This document shows positions 1 to 11,926 of a DNA stretch of 64,000 nucleotides, piece by piece. Position numbers and translations under genes: made by a program. Origin of the DNA: Latrodectus hesperus (taxonomy: Eukaryota > Arthropoda > Arachnida > Araneae > Theridiidae). Every line of letters begins with the position of its first letter. The first letter of the stretch is position 1. Below the pieces are notes generated by a model. The model had not been told where the DNA came from. It made no database searches and saw only the letters and a list, made by a program, of their open reading frames with translations. Where the stretch lies: NCBI GenBank assembly GCA_037975125.1, contig CM075860.1, forward strand, positions 39,593,391 to 39,657,390, read 5' to 3'.

Positions 1-335
1 ACCCTTTAATGGAGTCTAGGTGTAACTCTCTAGTATGGATGATGCCTAAAGAGGTTAATCTAGGGAGGGCAAGAGCCTCGCATTCGTAAATGATATGCTC
101 TGCCGTTTCCTCTTGCGTATGACATTTCCAGCAGATAGGGTCTTGCTGAAATAGTCCCATCTGGTCAGAGAGTCAGTCATACTAGGGATAGCTTCCTGAC
201 TTTCACCAGAAGATGGTTTGGAGGTATTTCTACCTCAAGTGAAGGATTCATTACTGCCCCTTTACAAGACAGCCTCTGAGTTCACTTGTCTTTTTCAGCA
301 AGGTCAATTTCAGAGGCATCACCTGTAGATGCAGA
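1..335 (-). pseudogene. LINE tail: RNase H end and Cys/His finger, cut by window edge
   Basis: Read on the minus strand, about 1-165 gives an open stretch with a CX2C..HX4C finger (CWKCH, then EHIIYEC) followed by ALALPRLTSLG. This layout closes the RNase H-bearing ORF2 of arthropod I-group non-LTR retrotransposons. Farther 5' on the minus strand (about 250-335) a second frame gives EIDLAEKDK, like the last-Asp region of RNase H. The parts lie in different frames with stops between, so the copy is dead. It runs off the left end of the window. Family-level assignment is from motifs only. Confidence 0.7.
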
Positions 336-394
336 AAGGATTGTTATTTCTTGTGTCTTTTCAGCCACAAGATAACAATTTATAAGCTCAGGTA

Positions 395-680
395 ATGACT
401 TTGTGCCATCCTCCTTACTCATCTGACTTTGCGCCATCAGATTACCACCTCTTCCACATTCCCCGAAGAATCATATTGGAGGAAAATCCTTCGCCAAAGA
501 AGCGGACTTGCACCAACCAGTCACAGACTTCTTTGCTTCCAAAATCCCCAAATTTTACCACAAGGGTATCGTACAAAATGAGATATGTTAGCAGAAGGCG
601 CTGGATGACGGCGGTGATTACTTCGAGGACTAACAACAGGCTACATTTTCTTCATTTCTCATTCTTTTGGGTTATTAAAA
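395..680 (+). pseudogene. mariner-like transposase C-terminal fragment, frameshifted
   Basis: The frame starting at 395 encodes CHPPYSSDFAPSDYHLF, matching the strongly conserved block of mariner transposases that contains the third catalytic Asp (in PSDYHLF). After about 515 the homology continues in another frame with DFFASKIPKFYHKGI and then DDGGDYFED, the usual order near the mariner C-terminus, with in-frame stops. The first two catalytic Asp regions and the terminal repeats are not recognisable. The copy is truncated at the 5' side, frameshifted and not functional. It abuts the LINE fragment to its left. Confidence 0.85.
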
Positions 681-844
681 ACGGCAAGAACTTTCTGATT
701 CAACTTGTACAATTTTATTTTAATTGTGATAAACTTAACAACCATAATATGTAAAATTAAATCTGGAAATTTAAACTTACACTTCATAAATTTTCGACTA
801 TATTTTAAACTTTTCTTAAGTACGTTTACATATTTCCAATAGCT

Positions 845-1143
845 TTTTTTTTCAAGGGCGGGCACATGAGGGTTGAACCCCATGCCACAACAAGGCCAGA
901 AACTGCTATTCATTTGTCGTTATCCAGCGGGCACCTGTGAACCAAGTCACGGAGGCGAGTAGCGATACCCGCGCCATACCACCACAAACGCGTTTATAGG
1001 GCGGGCCACATTCATACATCATCACGGAAGAAAGGTTAGAGAAACACAGAGAAAGAAAGTAACATCCATGCCCGAACCGGGATTCAAACCCAGGACCCAC
1101 AGCTCAGGAGTCAGGAGCGCTAACCACTCAGCCATCGGTTGGC
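845..1143 (-). repeat. SINE-A, tRNA-headed, minus orientation
   Basis: The reverse complement begins GCCAACCGATGGCTGAG (A-box region) with a B-box-like GGTTTGAATCCCGG, then a unique body containing CCCTATAAACGCG and CACAGGTGCCCGCTGG, and a tail near 853 that runs into a T tract (A tail on the element strand). It is near identical along its length to the plus-strand copy at 19695-19994, which defines both ends. A short duplication around TCCAATA on the two flanks is a possible target-site duplication. Confidence 0.85.
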
Positions 1144-2257
1144 TTAACTCCAATAAGTTGTTTTCTTACATTTTGCAGCATATAATCCATTACTCTTTGT
1201 ATGAAAAGCATTCAGTTATTCATATTGAATAGTATTGTAGTTTATATAATGAGAAATATCATTTTAACATTAGTAAAGTGAATCGTAATAAAGTGTCTTA
1301 TCTTTTTTTACGTTAAACTCAATCCATTCTAAGTGAATTGAAATAGATACGAAATATCCAACAATTCTTTCTAGCGAAGATTATAATAGATTTTAGTGCT
1401 TTGCTTAGTTGGAAAATTGCATTAATATATATATAATAATCAATCACGAAGTTTGAGAAAGTAATATTAACAGTAACTCACATCTCGATGAAACATCATT
1501 AATTTTTATGAAAAAAAAACAAACAATAAAAGTACGTTTAATTTGATATAAAATATAGTTTTTATCATCTTAATTATACTGCTTGCTAGAGATATAATGA
1601 AAACTTGTCAATAAATGATTGTGTTAGACTGACCACCTAACCAAAAAAATATCCTTTGCACCAGAGAACCCTTGATAAATAAATAAATGGTACTGTAGGC
1701 CTTGACACTCCTATGTTGTATCATTGAATTTAGCTTAATAGATATAGGTAAAAATCTGTTTCATATTATTATTGTTATCAGAAAAATAAACATCATACAA
1801 AATAAAATTAAAAGTGATAGCAAAAACATTTTTTGCCATTCATTCTAACTAAGAATAATTAAACATACATATAACATTCTAAAAATTTTTTTATTGATTT
1901 AATCTCAAGATTCAGTGAATTCCCAAAATTATTAAAAGATTTAAAAACTCACAAAATCTTATGAAATATTCTGCATTTTTTCTTAAAAAAAAAACAATAT
2001 TTATTTCTGGAAATACACGGGTTTTTTTTCTTCGCTTTTGTAGTAAAATGAGCAATTAGTTAGAGTAAGTGTAAAAGTTGGATGTCACATGACCTAATGG
2101 TACTGATTCTGATGATGTGATAATTGTTGTAAAAAAATATTGCCATAGAACTTATATATAAATATAAGAATAGATATCAAATAGAAAAATACAAGAATAG
2201 ATATAACTTTTATGATTAGGAATACATTCAGTGCAAAAGCAGCTTAAATAGAACTAC
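1144..2257. other. AT-rich non-coding stretch with one element E fragment
   Basis: Low-complexity AT-rich sequence with short A and T runs. No exon, RNA gene or clear element was seen except the fragment at 1617-1735. Confidence 0.5.
1617..1735 (+). repeat. Element E fragment (degraded)
   Basis: Contains GTTAGACTGACCACCTAACC followed after a gap by GGTACTGTAGGCCTTGACAC. The same two blocks occur in the same order in the fuller copy at 10640-10890 (GTTAGGCTGATCACCTAACC and GCACTGTAGTCCTTGGGC) and in the copy feeding the minisatellite at 40543. This is a decayed 3' half of the family. Confidence 0.6.
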
Positions 2258-2503
2258 TAATATATAATTAATAGTAAATTTTTATAAAATTAGTCAAAAA
2301 CTAAGCCAATACACCCTATTGGGGTGTATTGGCTTCTTTAAGAAGCTGGCCATGTTAATATTTCGTTCCAATTTCCTTTATTCTATTTTCTTTAAAATTT
2401 TAAACTATCCATTGAACATTTTCCCATCTGTTTACTATATTTTTCGTATTTTCAATGTTTTATTCTCCATTTGGTTTTTGACTAATTTTATAAAAACTTA
2501 CTA

Positions 2504-2512
<9 letters not shown>
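2258..2512. mobile_element. MITE-like element with long terminal inverted repeats
   Basis: The left end (about 2263-2300) and the right end (about 2474-2512) are reverse complements over roughly 40 bases with about one mismatch; both contain TAAAATTAGTCAAAAAC in matching orientation after complementing. Just inside the left arm lies a perfect 14-bp hairpin, AAGCCAATACACCC at 2303-2316 and its complement ending at 2335. There is no coding capacity. The right end merges into a TA tract, so any TA target-site duplication cannot be counted. The structure fits a non-autonomous DNA transposon; the superfamily is unknown. Confidence 0.65.

Positions 2513-2567
<55 letters not shown>
2509..2567. repeat. 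(TA)n microsatellite
   Basis: Uninterrupted TA dinucleotide run of nearly 60 bases adjoining the right end of the MITE-like element. Confidence 0.95.
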
Positions 2568-2568
<1 letters not shown>

Positions 2569-3624
2569 GTATATATTTATTATTAAAAATATTGCTGAAG
2601 TTTGTAAGGGTAATGATTCATTTTTTAGTTTAGTTTAAATACTGACCATTTTCATTTAAATATGAAAATGGTTTTAGAATTAATATGTGTTTATTTTACC
2701 AGAATTCTTAAAATTTATTAAGAACTTTTTATTCATTTACATTAGAAACCTTTAAAAAGATCAAGCTATTAAAAAAAGTAATAATTTAAAATGTTTATTT
2801 ACTGAAATATGATTTGATGTTAATACAAAGAGGAATATCTATTAAAGTTGATGAGGATATGAAATCGAGCATTTTTCAGCTTAATTTACAATTTCATTAT
2901 ATTTTTTTTTAATTTTAAAACATTTGTAAACACATACCGTTAGAAATGAGTGGGTTGTTAGGTATTAATATGCAAATTAAAAATGAAACAAAAGAATCTG
3001 CAAGTTTGAAGGAAATTGAATGCATTTGTTAAATAAGATTTAAAAGGTTTTGCTACACAGTACCAATATCATTTTGCAACAGTTCCTTTTCACATCTTGT
3101 CCCATCAGCAAAAATGAGCACCAACATCCGGTTTTATCTCATCTACAGAAGATGAAACAATCTTATTTTTTGGGGTTAAAAATGTAAAGAATTCTACTAA
3201 TGAAAACTTAGTACGGTATATATATTACTGTAATCATCCTAATAAACATTTAAATATATTATTGTGATAAAATGAAAACTTTTTTCATAGATTGCTTATC
3301 AGTTACACCTAGAAATAATAGTGTGGTTTTTCATGTTTTATTGCTGAATGTTTGAAAACAAACATCAATTATTTATTGAAATAAAATTTAAATGAACATT
3401 TTCAAATAAAAATGAACATATGATAAAATATATTTTAAGATAAATCTCAGTGAAATCTAATTTATTGATACTGACATTTGCGATTTATATGAAAAATTTT
3501 TTTATTATTGTCGTCTGAATAATATCATATCGCACCAGAACTTTTGAAATGGCTATAGTCAACACTTTGGAAACGACATTTCTTGTAATAAAATTTGCTC
3601 AAATATTTGAGAAATTATTCATAA
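2568..3624. other. AT-rich non-coding stretch
   Basis: No coding signal, tRNA-like head or inverted repeat was recognised. Confidence 0.5.
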
Positions 3625-3926
3625 GGCCACGGTGGCCTGGTTGGTTAGGGTATCATTCTTATTATTCGAAGGTAGTGAGTTCGAATCCCAGCTTAACCGA
3701 AGATCCGTCGTGTTCGCTAAAATCGGCTGGGAGACGTTAAAAGTGGGTGTGGTCGCAATGTCCTCCATGTGAAATGATACCTCTTAGGGTGGCAGGCCAA
3801 GTAATGGGTACATTCTGCTTTATCTCTGCTGCAAAATCACAGACTCCACCCGACTACTTCTATCTAACTGGTAGAGACCAGCTCAGGGCTAGGTACCGGT
3901 AAGTATGCTGGTACAACAGCAACAAC
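3625..3926 (+). repeat. SINE-C, tRNA-headed, about 300 bp
   Basis: Starts GGCCACGGTGGCCTGG followed by TTGGTTAGGG (A-box-like) and has the B-box-like GAGTTCGAATCCCAGC near 3678. The body contains GATCCGTCGTGTTCGC and GGTACCGGTAAGTATGCTGG, and the element ends in CAACAGCAACAAC. It is the best-preserved copy in the window and the reference for the others at 20243, 27637, 39977 and 57705. Confidence 0.85.
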
Positions 3927-6100
3927 TTTTTGACTAATCAAATAACATAAAATTATATATGGCCCGTTAATGATGAAGCAGGAAATGCATTAATAAAGAA
4001 ACTTATCTACTTAAAACGTGTATTTTGAAGTTTTTGCAGCTTGGAATAAAGAGGAATATTTTGGGCACACGGGTCTTCATCTTTATTACTTATCGTTTGA
4101 AATCTTTACACATAAAAGATGTATTCATTTCATACTGTAAACTCTCTTAAATTCATTTTAGGTTCAACGAATTGCTAAAGTGCATTTATTGCTGTCACAA
4201 AAAATTTGATAAAATGTGAACATTAGCTGAAATAAACGCAAATATTTTTCATGATATTTGTGGTTTAATATCAGCGAAGAAAATTTAATTGACATTTTTA
4301 TCGCATTATACAATTAAATTTAAAAATATTCCCTATTAAAAATATATAAAAGAATTTTTAAAATAATAATTTTAATCTTTTAGACTTTAATTGAAAACTG
4401 TTTAGAAAAACTGATGTGTGTAAACTTAATGTTATATAAACATAAAAATATTTCTAAAAATTTCCTCCTATATGGTTAAAATTTTTTTAATTTTAAGGAT
4501 TTTTAAAGTTAAACGACAGTATTTACTATTTTTTTTCGCCTTAAGTTTATTTTACTTTATTTTTTTTTCGACTTAAATAATAACAGAAATTCGCAAGATT
4601 CAATTAGTTTCCTGGGAAATGTTTTGAATATTCGGAAACATTTGTTATATCCCTCACATCTTTACATCACAAACTAAACATTAATTTATTATTTTGGCCT
4701 TATTACAATCACGTTTTGTTCCCAAGGTTAATTAGTCCGAAATCTAGCTTAAAAAAAGATTTCGTACCATTATAAACAATTATTTTTGAGCGGGAATTGA
4801 ATCAGCGAGCTATTGTACTGCATCTTTGAATTTACAAGCAGAAAAAATTATTGATAAAAAAATTATCATTTATTTATTTATCTAAATTATTATCCACAAA
4901 TTTGTATACTTTCTGTCATTAATTTATCGAATTTATTCTGTCACACATATCGTAAAAGTCCTAACTTCAAATTAAAAGAAATAAGCATTTTCATTAAAAA
5001 AAAAGTATATACTAAAAATTGTACCACATTTTGTAAAAGAAATAGCATTTTAAAAACAAATTATATTTTGGAAAAAGGCATTATTTCGGCCTAATGATAA
5101 CATAATGTTCTACAAAATAAAATGTCCTTTAAATTGAAAAATGATTGAATAATTGGCGTTGTTTTAAAAAGGAGCATATTTCAGTGCGAAATCATGGGGG
5201 TTTTTCTCATTTCTGTTTTGTTATGTTTAAAGTAAACCCATGTACAAACTCTTCTAAATACTATGTACTTCAACAGTACATAGTACATTGATTTGTAAAA
5301 TGCATTACAGCTGTCTTGTATGCTAGTCAATTCAAAAAGTGAGCAAAAGCAGTAAACTTATTAAATAAACCAAAAATGTGATTATACTGCCTTATTTATC
5401 TTTATTGAGATTCAACTTTTTATATTTATAATTACAGATATAGTTAATAAAATTTTTTCCTTTATACTTCGTATAAATGGAAGAAGCTAAGCGAGATTTT
5501 AGAATTTATTCTTAAGGCACATAAATCGAATTTACTCGTAAATTTAAATTCAGAGATATACCTCAATTTTTTAAATTTAACTATGCATATAATTAGTGAT
5601 TATCATAAAATTGAGCAAATTCCGATTTCGAATTTAATTTGAAGAATTCTTTAATATTCAATGAAAACGATTTTTTACTTAAAATAAATTTCAATTGAAA
5701 CAGATTTTTTATTTGGATAAAAACATTGACTACTGAAAATTTGTTTTAATTAAAATTTGCTGTATTTATAATTTAAAGCTGAAACTATTTAATATCAATT
5801 TAAAATTTTTAAATGGATTCTTATATTATTAATTTCTGTTGAACAAAACTGCTGCATTTCCTAACAAGGATTGGAGGAAATAATTTAATTTCTATTTAAA
5901 GAAATTTAAAAAAAGAAAGAACTGTGAGAAGTTAATATTTCCATTAAGAACATGTTAATACGCAAAATATTTTTATTGCCCGTTTTCTAATTCGTTTCTA
6001 TCACGCATCTCAGTGTTTACTTTTTTTGGGGGGGATCACTAATGAAAAACAACCAATGATGGACGAGAACTAAATAAAAAAAAATCGCTTCTTGAAAAGA
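3927..6100. other. AT-rich non-coding stretch upstream of the 6.6 kb exon
   Basis: AT-rich sequence with homopolymer runs. An 11-bp hairpin (TACTATGTACT and its complement) lies at about 5260-5285. No exon or mobile element was recognised. Confidence 0.5.
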
Positions 6101-6629
6101 AAATGCGAACATTCCAGCGTCTTGCAGACCAGATCTCGTGAATCAAGATTTGATCGCGCAGCAATCATTGAAAATATAGTAGTTTCGTACTTCGGCCTAC
6201 GCGCTTTTGTTGTGTAGCATTTAGGCGGGAATGCCGCTCACTTACGTTTACATCCTCCATTCAAGCTGATACATCAACCGCCGTTCCTCCCTTTACTACA
6301 CATCCACAACGTCACAAATATTTATGATAAAAGTGGGATAAGACTTATGATGCAACCTGCAGTTTATGGTCAGTGAACAGACAAAAATGCATTCTTAGCA
6401 CCTTTTATTCACGGAAAAGCTGCGAGGTAATAAACCATTTCTAGAATTATTTCCGGGCCGCAGGTGACGAAAAAGGTAAGGGCCCGGCGCACTCACAAAC
6501 TACTGTAGAGTGAGTTAAGCGGCTCTCTCTCCTTGTCACTATGTATTCCTACTCGCTCAACACCACCTCGCGCTGTTGAAGAAAGTGGCACAAAACTATT
6601 TCTATGGAGTTTCTTGGGAGCGAGGATTT
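6101..6629 (+). promoter_or_regulatory. Candidate promoter and 5' UTR of the signal-peptide exon
   Basis: Base composition changes sharply to GC-richer, CpG-containing sequence compared with the flanks. It includes an E2F-like GGCGGGAA near 6222, a GATA core in TTTATGATAA near 6325, and CT-rich sequence shortly before the exon. No TATA box stands out. Two short upstream reading frames lie in the presumed leader: ATG 6541 to TGA 6579 (12 codons) and ATG 6604, which overlaps the main start and stops at 6669. The block continues past the donor to about 7080. The function is inferred from composition and position. Confidence 0.5.
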
Positions 6630-6696
6630 ATGGCGTCCAGAATATCCACATTTTGCTGTTTGCTACTGATATTATTTCTTATTGTCAACGGAGAAG
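6630..6696 (+). CDS. Candidate first coding exon encoding a signal peptide (gene partial)
   Basis: ATG at 6630 opens 22 codons, MASRISTFCCLLLILFLIVN then GE, a textbook signal peptide: one Arg near the N-terminus and a hydrophobic core of about 15 residues. The exon ends in GAG AAG|GTAAGT, a consensus 5' splice site at 6697, one base into a codon (phase 1), as is common where a signal-peptide exon joins extracellular domain exons. The frame is open farther upstream, but 6630 is the first ATG that puts the hydrophobic stretch at the N-terminus. The start context is mediocre (T at -3, G at +4). The mature protein lies on exons not recognised here, so its identity is unknown. It is probably a secreted or membrane protein. 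A chance open frame cannot be excluded. Confidence 0.6.
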
Positions 6697-9600
6697 GTAA
6701 GTCCGAAACTGTTCTCTTTTCCGTGTTCTGTCATGTACGCGTAGAAAGACCGAGCTCACACTTCGAACCAACGGAAGTGTTTTTGGTCGGTCAACCTATG
6801 ATGGCCGACCCCCTTACCCCTCCGCTTCACCACTCACTAGTGCGGGAATGGGGCTCATCATTTCCCGCTGGAATGTTCATATCCCCCACTGTTTATGATG
6901 GCCAACACGCTGTTGTGATTAGCGCACTTCGGTAATGGTTAAAGCTTGACTAGGAGGAATAGTTTGCGCATGGGCTTCATGACGTCGGGTTTTCCCCCCC
7001 TCCACCACAATTCTCTGTCGTGATGTTTGGGAACTGTCCTTGTTTTCTTCTTTTTCCCTACCTCCCCTCCCCCTTTTTTAGCAGACGATTTCGCGTTTTT
7101 AACATTTGTCTCATTTAAATGACTGAGCAGTTTAGAATGCCTTAACTGTCATGTTTCAGTATGTTTATACAGCGTGCAGAATATCTGTAGCGGCAATTAT
7201 ACACCGCTTCATTGTTTGTTTTCAACTGCGCTGTTTTCCCGATCTTGTTTTCCACGGATGTTTTTTCTCCTTCCATCCCTGTTTTTATCTTTTTTTTTTC
7301 TGTTGTATGTTAAGATCCTGTAACTAATCGCACGTCGAAGAATATTGAGGTTATTATTTGTTTATTAATGTACATACATAAAAGAACTGGATAAAATCTT
7401 ATAAGGTCGTCAATCATTTTCATCTCTCATCTAATCAAAGTCTGTTGTGTACGATATCTCCTGTGAAATTTTACGCGAAGAATTGTGCTGTTTATTCCTG
7501 AAAACAGAAGATGAACTGTTTAAACTGTCACGTGGTCTAATCATTGCTTGTCATTCATCCCGATTATATAACTAACAAGTCAAAATAGTTACTCCTAAAT
7601 ATTTTGCGCTCTTTATTGACCTTGTTAACGTATATTTCTTTCAATCTCTTATGGCACTTATTCGTGATATTGACCATTCTCTTTCGGCAAAGTGGGTATT
7701 TTCTTGACTAAATAAAGATTTCTTAAATGGAATTGTTTTTGTTTTCTGTGAGTAATGGCTGTGTGAAATTAACTCAGATGACTCTAGTTTCACTGGGCAT
7801 GTGGTTGTTGGATACGTTGATTACTCATGAGTCACTGATTGCATTGAATAAATAATTGTATTGTGACTATTTTTTTAAAATATATTGCTAAACTTCTGAT
7901 ATCTCTATTTATTTCGTGAAAATTGATGTCAGTAAATTTGCTTCATTCGTTTATCAACTCCTGTTTTTATTTGTTTTCATATGATTTTCATAATTCGTTA
8001 TTTATTACAATGAGGTTAATGTCATTTTCTAATTACTTATAAATCTAGATTTCACTACTCTGCATATATTAATTTGTAATTTTTCTAAAATAAATAGGGA
8101 ATTTCCTTGACATTATTTTCTCATTTTTTTATGTTCTTGAAAACTTATTAGTGTGTTTGAAGTGCTCTATATTTAATTATTTATATAGGCTTTTAAAGAC
8201 TTCATCTTTGTAATTTTTAAGTATTTTTCTGATATTATCATTATTTAGCTTTTTTATAACTATCTAGTTTCAACAGATTTTAAACATTTCATAAAATTTA
8301 TAGCTACTTATAGTTAATGTGTTGGTTTAAAAGTAAATTGATTATAAAAATTATACAAATTATTTAGATACTTTTTTTATTTGTGATAATATAACATGAA
8401 TGGTGAAAACTGGGTCGAAATGTTAAAAACTTGATTCTGCAATGGAATAATTGTAGATATAGTTGTGTTTCTGTTTCCTCAATTATAAGCATCCATGATA
8501 CAACATGATTTACTCATAACACATTTTAAAAGATAATGTTCAATAAGTATAAAAAACTATGGCAAAATTATTAAGTTATTTATTGCACAATGTAGCAAAA
8601 TTTTGTGGTATAAATGAGTTTCAATTGTATTATTGAAATAATCAGGCCTATAATTTATTTCAGTTTAAAAATTTGTTTCAATTAACCACCATTCTGTCTA
8701 AATAATCAAGTAATTCGAATTTTCAATATGTTCGATTCCTTTATTTATATTATTTTTCCTTCTAGTAAAAGTTAATGAGAATGGCAGTGTTTTTTTTTAT
8801 TAAATTAGTAACTACATTGTTTCATTGTCTATCTCTATAAATTATAGTTCTGAAATACTCATATTCAATGCCAACACTTAGGATTGAAAGGATCCAGATT
8901 TGATTTCAGCTTTTATTGGACTTTGGGGGATACTATTTTAATCTTTGCATGTGCATCTGACAGGATTGGTGCTTAAAAGTTTTTTGAGATTTCTCCCTTG
9001 CAACTTAAATACAACCTAATAAGTAAAATCCATTTGATAAGTTGTAATGAAATGATAAGCTCATCTTAAGCTGTTAAATTATTAGTTATCAGAGTCAAAA
9101 AATATTCAATACCATGTTCATATTCTATACAAAAATATACATATTTTAAAATTGATTAATTATTTACAGCAGTGCTGTGACTTTGCTTGTTATAATATTT
9201 TACTTTTTTTTTTTAATGTTGCTCATTCCTTAAAAATAATTCAGCATATTAATCCTGATTCCAATGTTATCTGAAACTAAATATTTAAATACATTTATTA
9301 CAATAATTTTTCTTACGTATATTTAAAATCTATAGTAATTTTTACAATTTGAATTTAAATTTTTTTTAGTCTCTAAAATAAATATTCTTAATTTTTAGAT
9401 AATTATGATCACTCAGTGGCATCAATTATCAGTCTTTGCCACAACATTCAATAAGTTCGCTGCAATTTTTTCACATTTATTAATTTTCAAGTCTATCTTG
9501 TGCACATTATTTTGTTTTTCATATCACATGGTTTTTCTCTGTTTTTAGTATCAAAACAATAAAATTTGCAATTCTCTCAATGCTCCCTTTGAATAAGAAT

Positions 9601-10639
9601 TAAGATACAGGCATTAGCCATTCATGTAATGTTAGTGTGATTTAAATATACTAAAAACAGTCCCGTTTTCTTAACTTTCATATATTGCAACTTTATTATG
9701 CTTAGTAATTTCATCTGAAAACAATGTGTTAACTTCTTGAAAATGAAGTTATTATAAGCAAATATTGAATTACATATATGAAAAGTAGATTATGATAACA
9801 AATAAAGAATGTTCATAAGATATTTGAATGATACAAAAAAACAATAGTTGAATAAAAACTAAGCAGTCTCAGAGCATATATATACTAAGATATTAAAATA
9901 ATAATTGAGTTTTTGGCTCATATTTTTTATAAAGGGATGTAGGTCAAAAATAGCATTTTCGAGTTATGTTTATTTTAATAGTTAAGTGAAAGTCACCAAA
10001 TATCATAAATATATATATATAATTAATATTTTATGTTATTAAAAATGCATTTCTGTCACTCTTTAGATTAATGATCGTTAATTATTTTTATATATTTTTT
10101 ACTTTACAATAAAACAGTAAACAATAGGAATACATTTGTCTCAAGATAAATGGTAAATGTATGTTGACTAAGGTATTATTACTTTTTACTCTGCACAAAA
10201 TTATTTTCTAATTTGAAAAGCAATCTGTAATTTTTTTTAAAGTGTATTGGACATGCGTTGCAAGATTAATACAAAATTTTTCTCTAAAATTTCGATTTGT
10301 TTTTTTTTTTCTTTCTTTCCTTATTTATTAAAAAAGTATGTCAAATAAAAATGTAAATAATGTCAAGAGCAATCTTACTTTACATTTCAAGTATGGAAAA
10401 AAATTATTTTCAATTCAAGAAATTTATTTGTTGTGGAAAATTCTGATCTTCGAGTAGATATTGCAATAGATCACGCAATGATGATAGACTAATACTAAAT
10501 CATATTTATCATTCTTAAAGGAAATATTCATAAATAAATTTATGAATATTTTTGTACTTAGGTAATTTCTTTCATGAATTAACTATCTTCATTTTTTCAA
10601 AGTTCAAACCACTAGATAGCTGATTTTTCTTTACTCTCA
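6697..10639 (+). other. Presumed intron 1, AT-rich after about 7080
   Basis: The first 380 bases keep the GC-richer character of the promoter block, including TGACGTCGG near 6980. Beyond that the sequence is AT-rich with no recognised exon or transposon. A perfect 13-bp palindrome lies at 10523-10550. Confidence 0.45.
10523..10550. repeat. Perfect short palindrome
   Basis: AATATTCATAAAT at 10523-10535 is exactly reverse-complemented at 10538-10550 with a 2-base spacer. AT-rich palindromes of this size can form cruciforms; no function is implied. Confidence 0.8.
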
Positions 10640-10890
10640 CAAGGCACTGGTCTAACATTTGATCCTCTTGTTAGGCAAGGTCGACTCAGCCTTTCAACTC
10701 TTCAGTGGGTTGATAAACTGAGAAGCAAGCATGCTTTGGAATTAAACACTGGGGGTTTTGTGTTAGGCTGATCACCTAACCTGACATATACTTTGTACCC
10801 CAGGGCCCTTTGTCATGAAAACAAATGTAAGCACTGTAGTCCTTGGGCCCCCATGGGCTGTCGTGCCACTGATAGAGAGAGCGAGAGAGA
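10640..10890 (+). repeat. Element E (SINE-like or LINE 3' tail), best copy
   Basis: Contains in order GGTCGACTCAGCCTTTCA, GGTTGATAAACTGAG, AAACACTGGGGGTTTTG, GTTAGGCTGATCACCTAACC, GCACTGTAGTCCTTGGGC and GGGCTGTCGTGCC, then a GAGA-rich tail. The segments recur in the same order at 40543-40653 and, decayed, at 1617-1735. Its last 27 bases closely resemble the 3' end of the RTE-like LINE at 60776. It could be a SINE mobilised by that LINE or a 5'-truncated LINE tail; no protein motif was seen in it. Confidence 0.65.
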
Positions 10891-11890
10891 TTGCTAAGTT
10901 ATAGGATATTACAGAATATTATATAAAAACACTGATCGGGAAATACTCAGTTATTCTCTTAAATGGACTAATTTGAAAATGCTTATAATAAAATTTCTAA
11001 TTCTATTAGATATGATTTGTGTTATGTTCATATAAATTTAAATATTATTTGTTTATTCTGTATGTTATTCATGATAATAAGATCAATTTAAGTAAATGAG
11101 GCTAAAATAAAGTTAATATTTGGTGTTGAAACTTTGTAGAAATAAAATTAAAATAAATGAATTTTTCCTGAATATGTCGTTTGTCGAGAAGGGATAGTTT
11201 TTCCTGGCCAGCACTATTAAATAATGTCTGTTAAGTCAGGAAAATTCCTACATGTGTTCAAATTGTGTTATATTTTATGAAAATGATTTAATAAGTTAAT
11301 GAGAAAATCATTTGCTTAAACCATTAGAAGTTAAATTTATAAAATTATTTGATCGTTGAAAATATCGAGCAACATAAATTAAGGAATAGTTTTATATACC
11401 TGTTGTCATATATTTTTGACTTTACTTTTAATTATATTTTAAGTCTTGAGTGTGTTTGTTGGAGAGGGTCTAAACATAATTATACTGTATAATTTTTTTA
11501 GCTACATTTTCATATAATTTTCAAAAAAATTTTTGGGTAATTTTGATGTTGTATTATTTTTAATTACAGTAAATTTTTGGATAAACAGTAAAGAATAAAA
11601 CTTGAAAAATATAGACTTGCTGGATCAAATGTATGTACATAGTTTTAAGTACATAAAGAATTAATTTTTCAAATTATATGTTTATAAATTAATTTTTCCC
11701 TCTCAATCTTGAAATCTTGATTCGATTGCTCAAGAAGTTGAATGATTTTCCCATTCTTCCACGTAGTTATTAATTGTAGAAGAAAGTATGAAAAATAATA
11801 AAGTAATTTGTATATAAAACCCATGTTTTCCTTGCATAATATAATTTTCAATGAAATCTTATATATAAATTTTTACAGCAATATTTTAAA

Positions 11891-11926
11891 TTTCTGCTTT
11901 TTAAGGTAAACCTTAAAAAGCAGAAA
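11891..11926. repeat. Perfect 17-bp-arm palindrome with partial echo
   Basis: TTTCTGCTTTTTAAGGT is followed after 2 bases by its exact reverse complement. Immediately downstream (about 11930-11946) TTTAAGGTTTACCTTAA repeats the centre of the palindrome, suggesting a small fold-back duplication. Confidence 0.8.

Noticed and set aside
6576..6935. Reading the full 119-codon frame as one uninterrupted protein
   Set aside because: It begins with TTG rather than ATG, and a consensus donor at 6697 follows the hydrophobic leader; the downstream part looks like intron.
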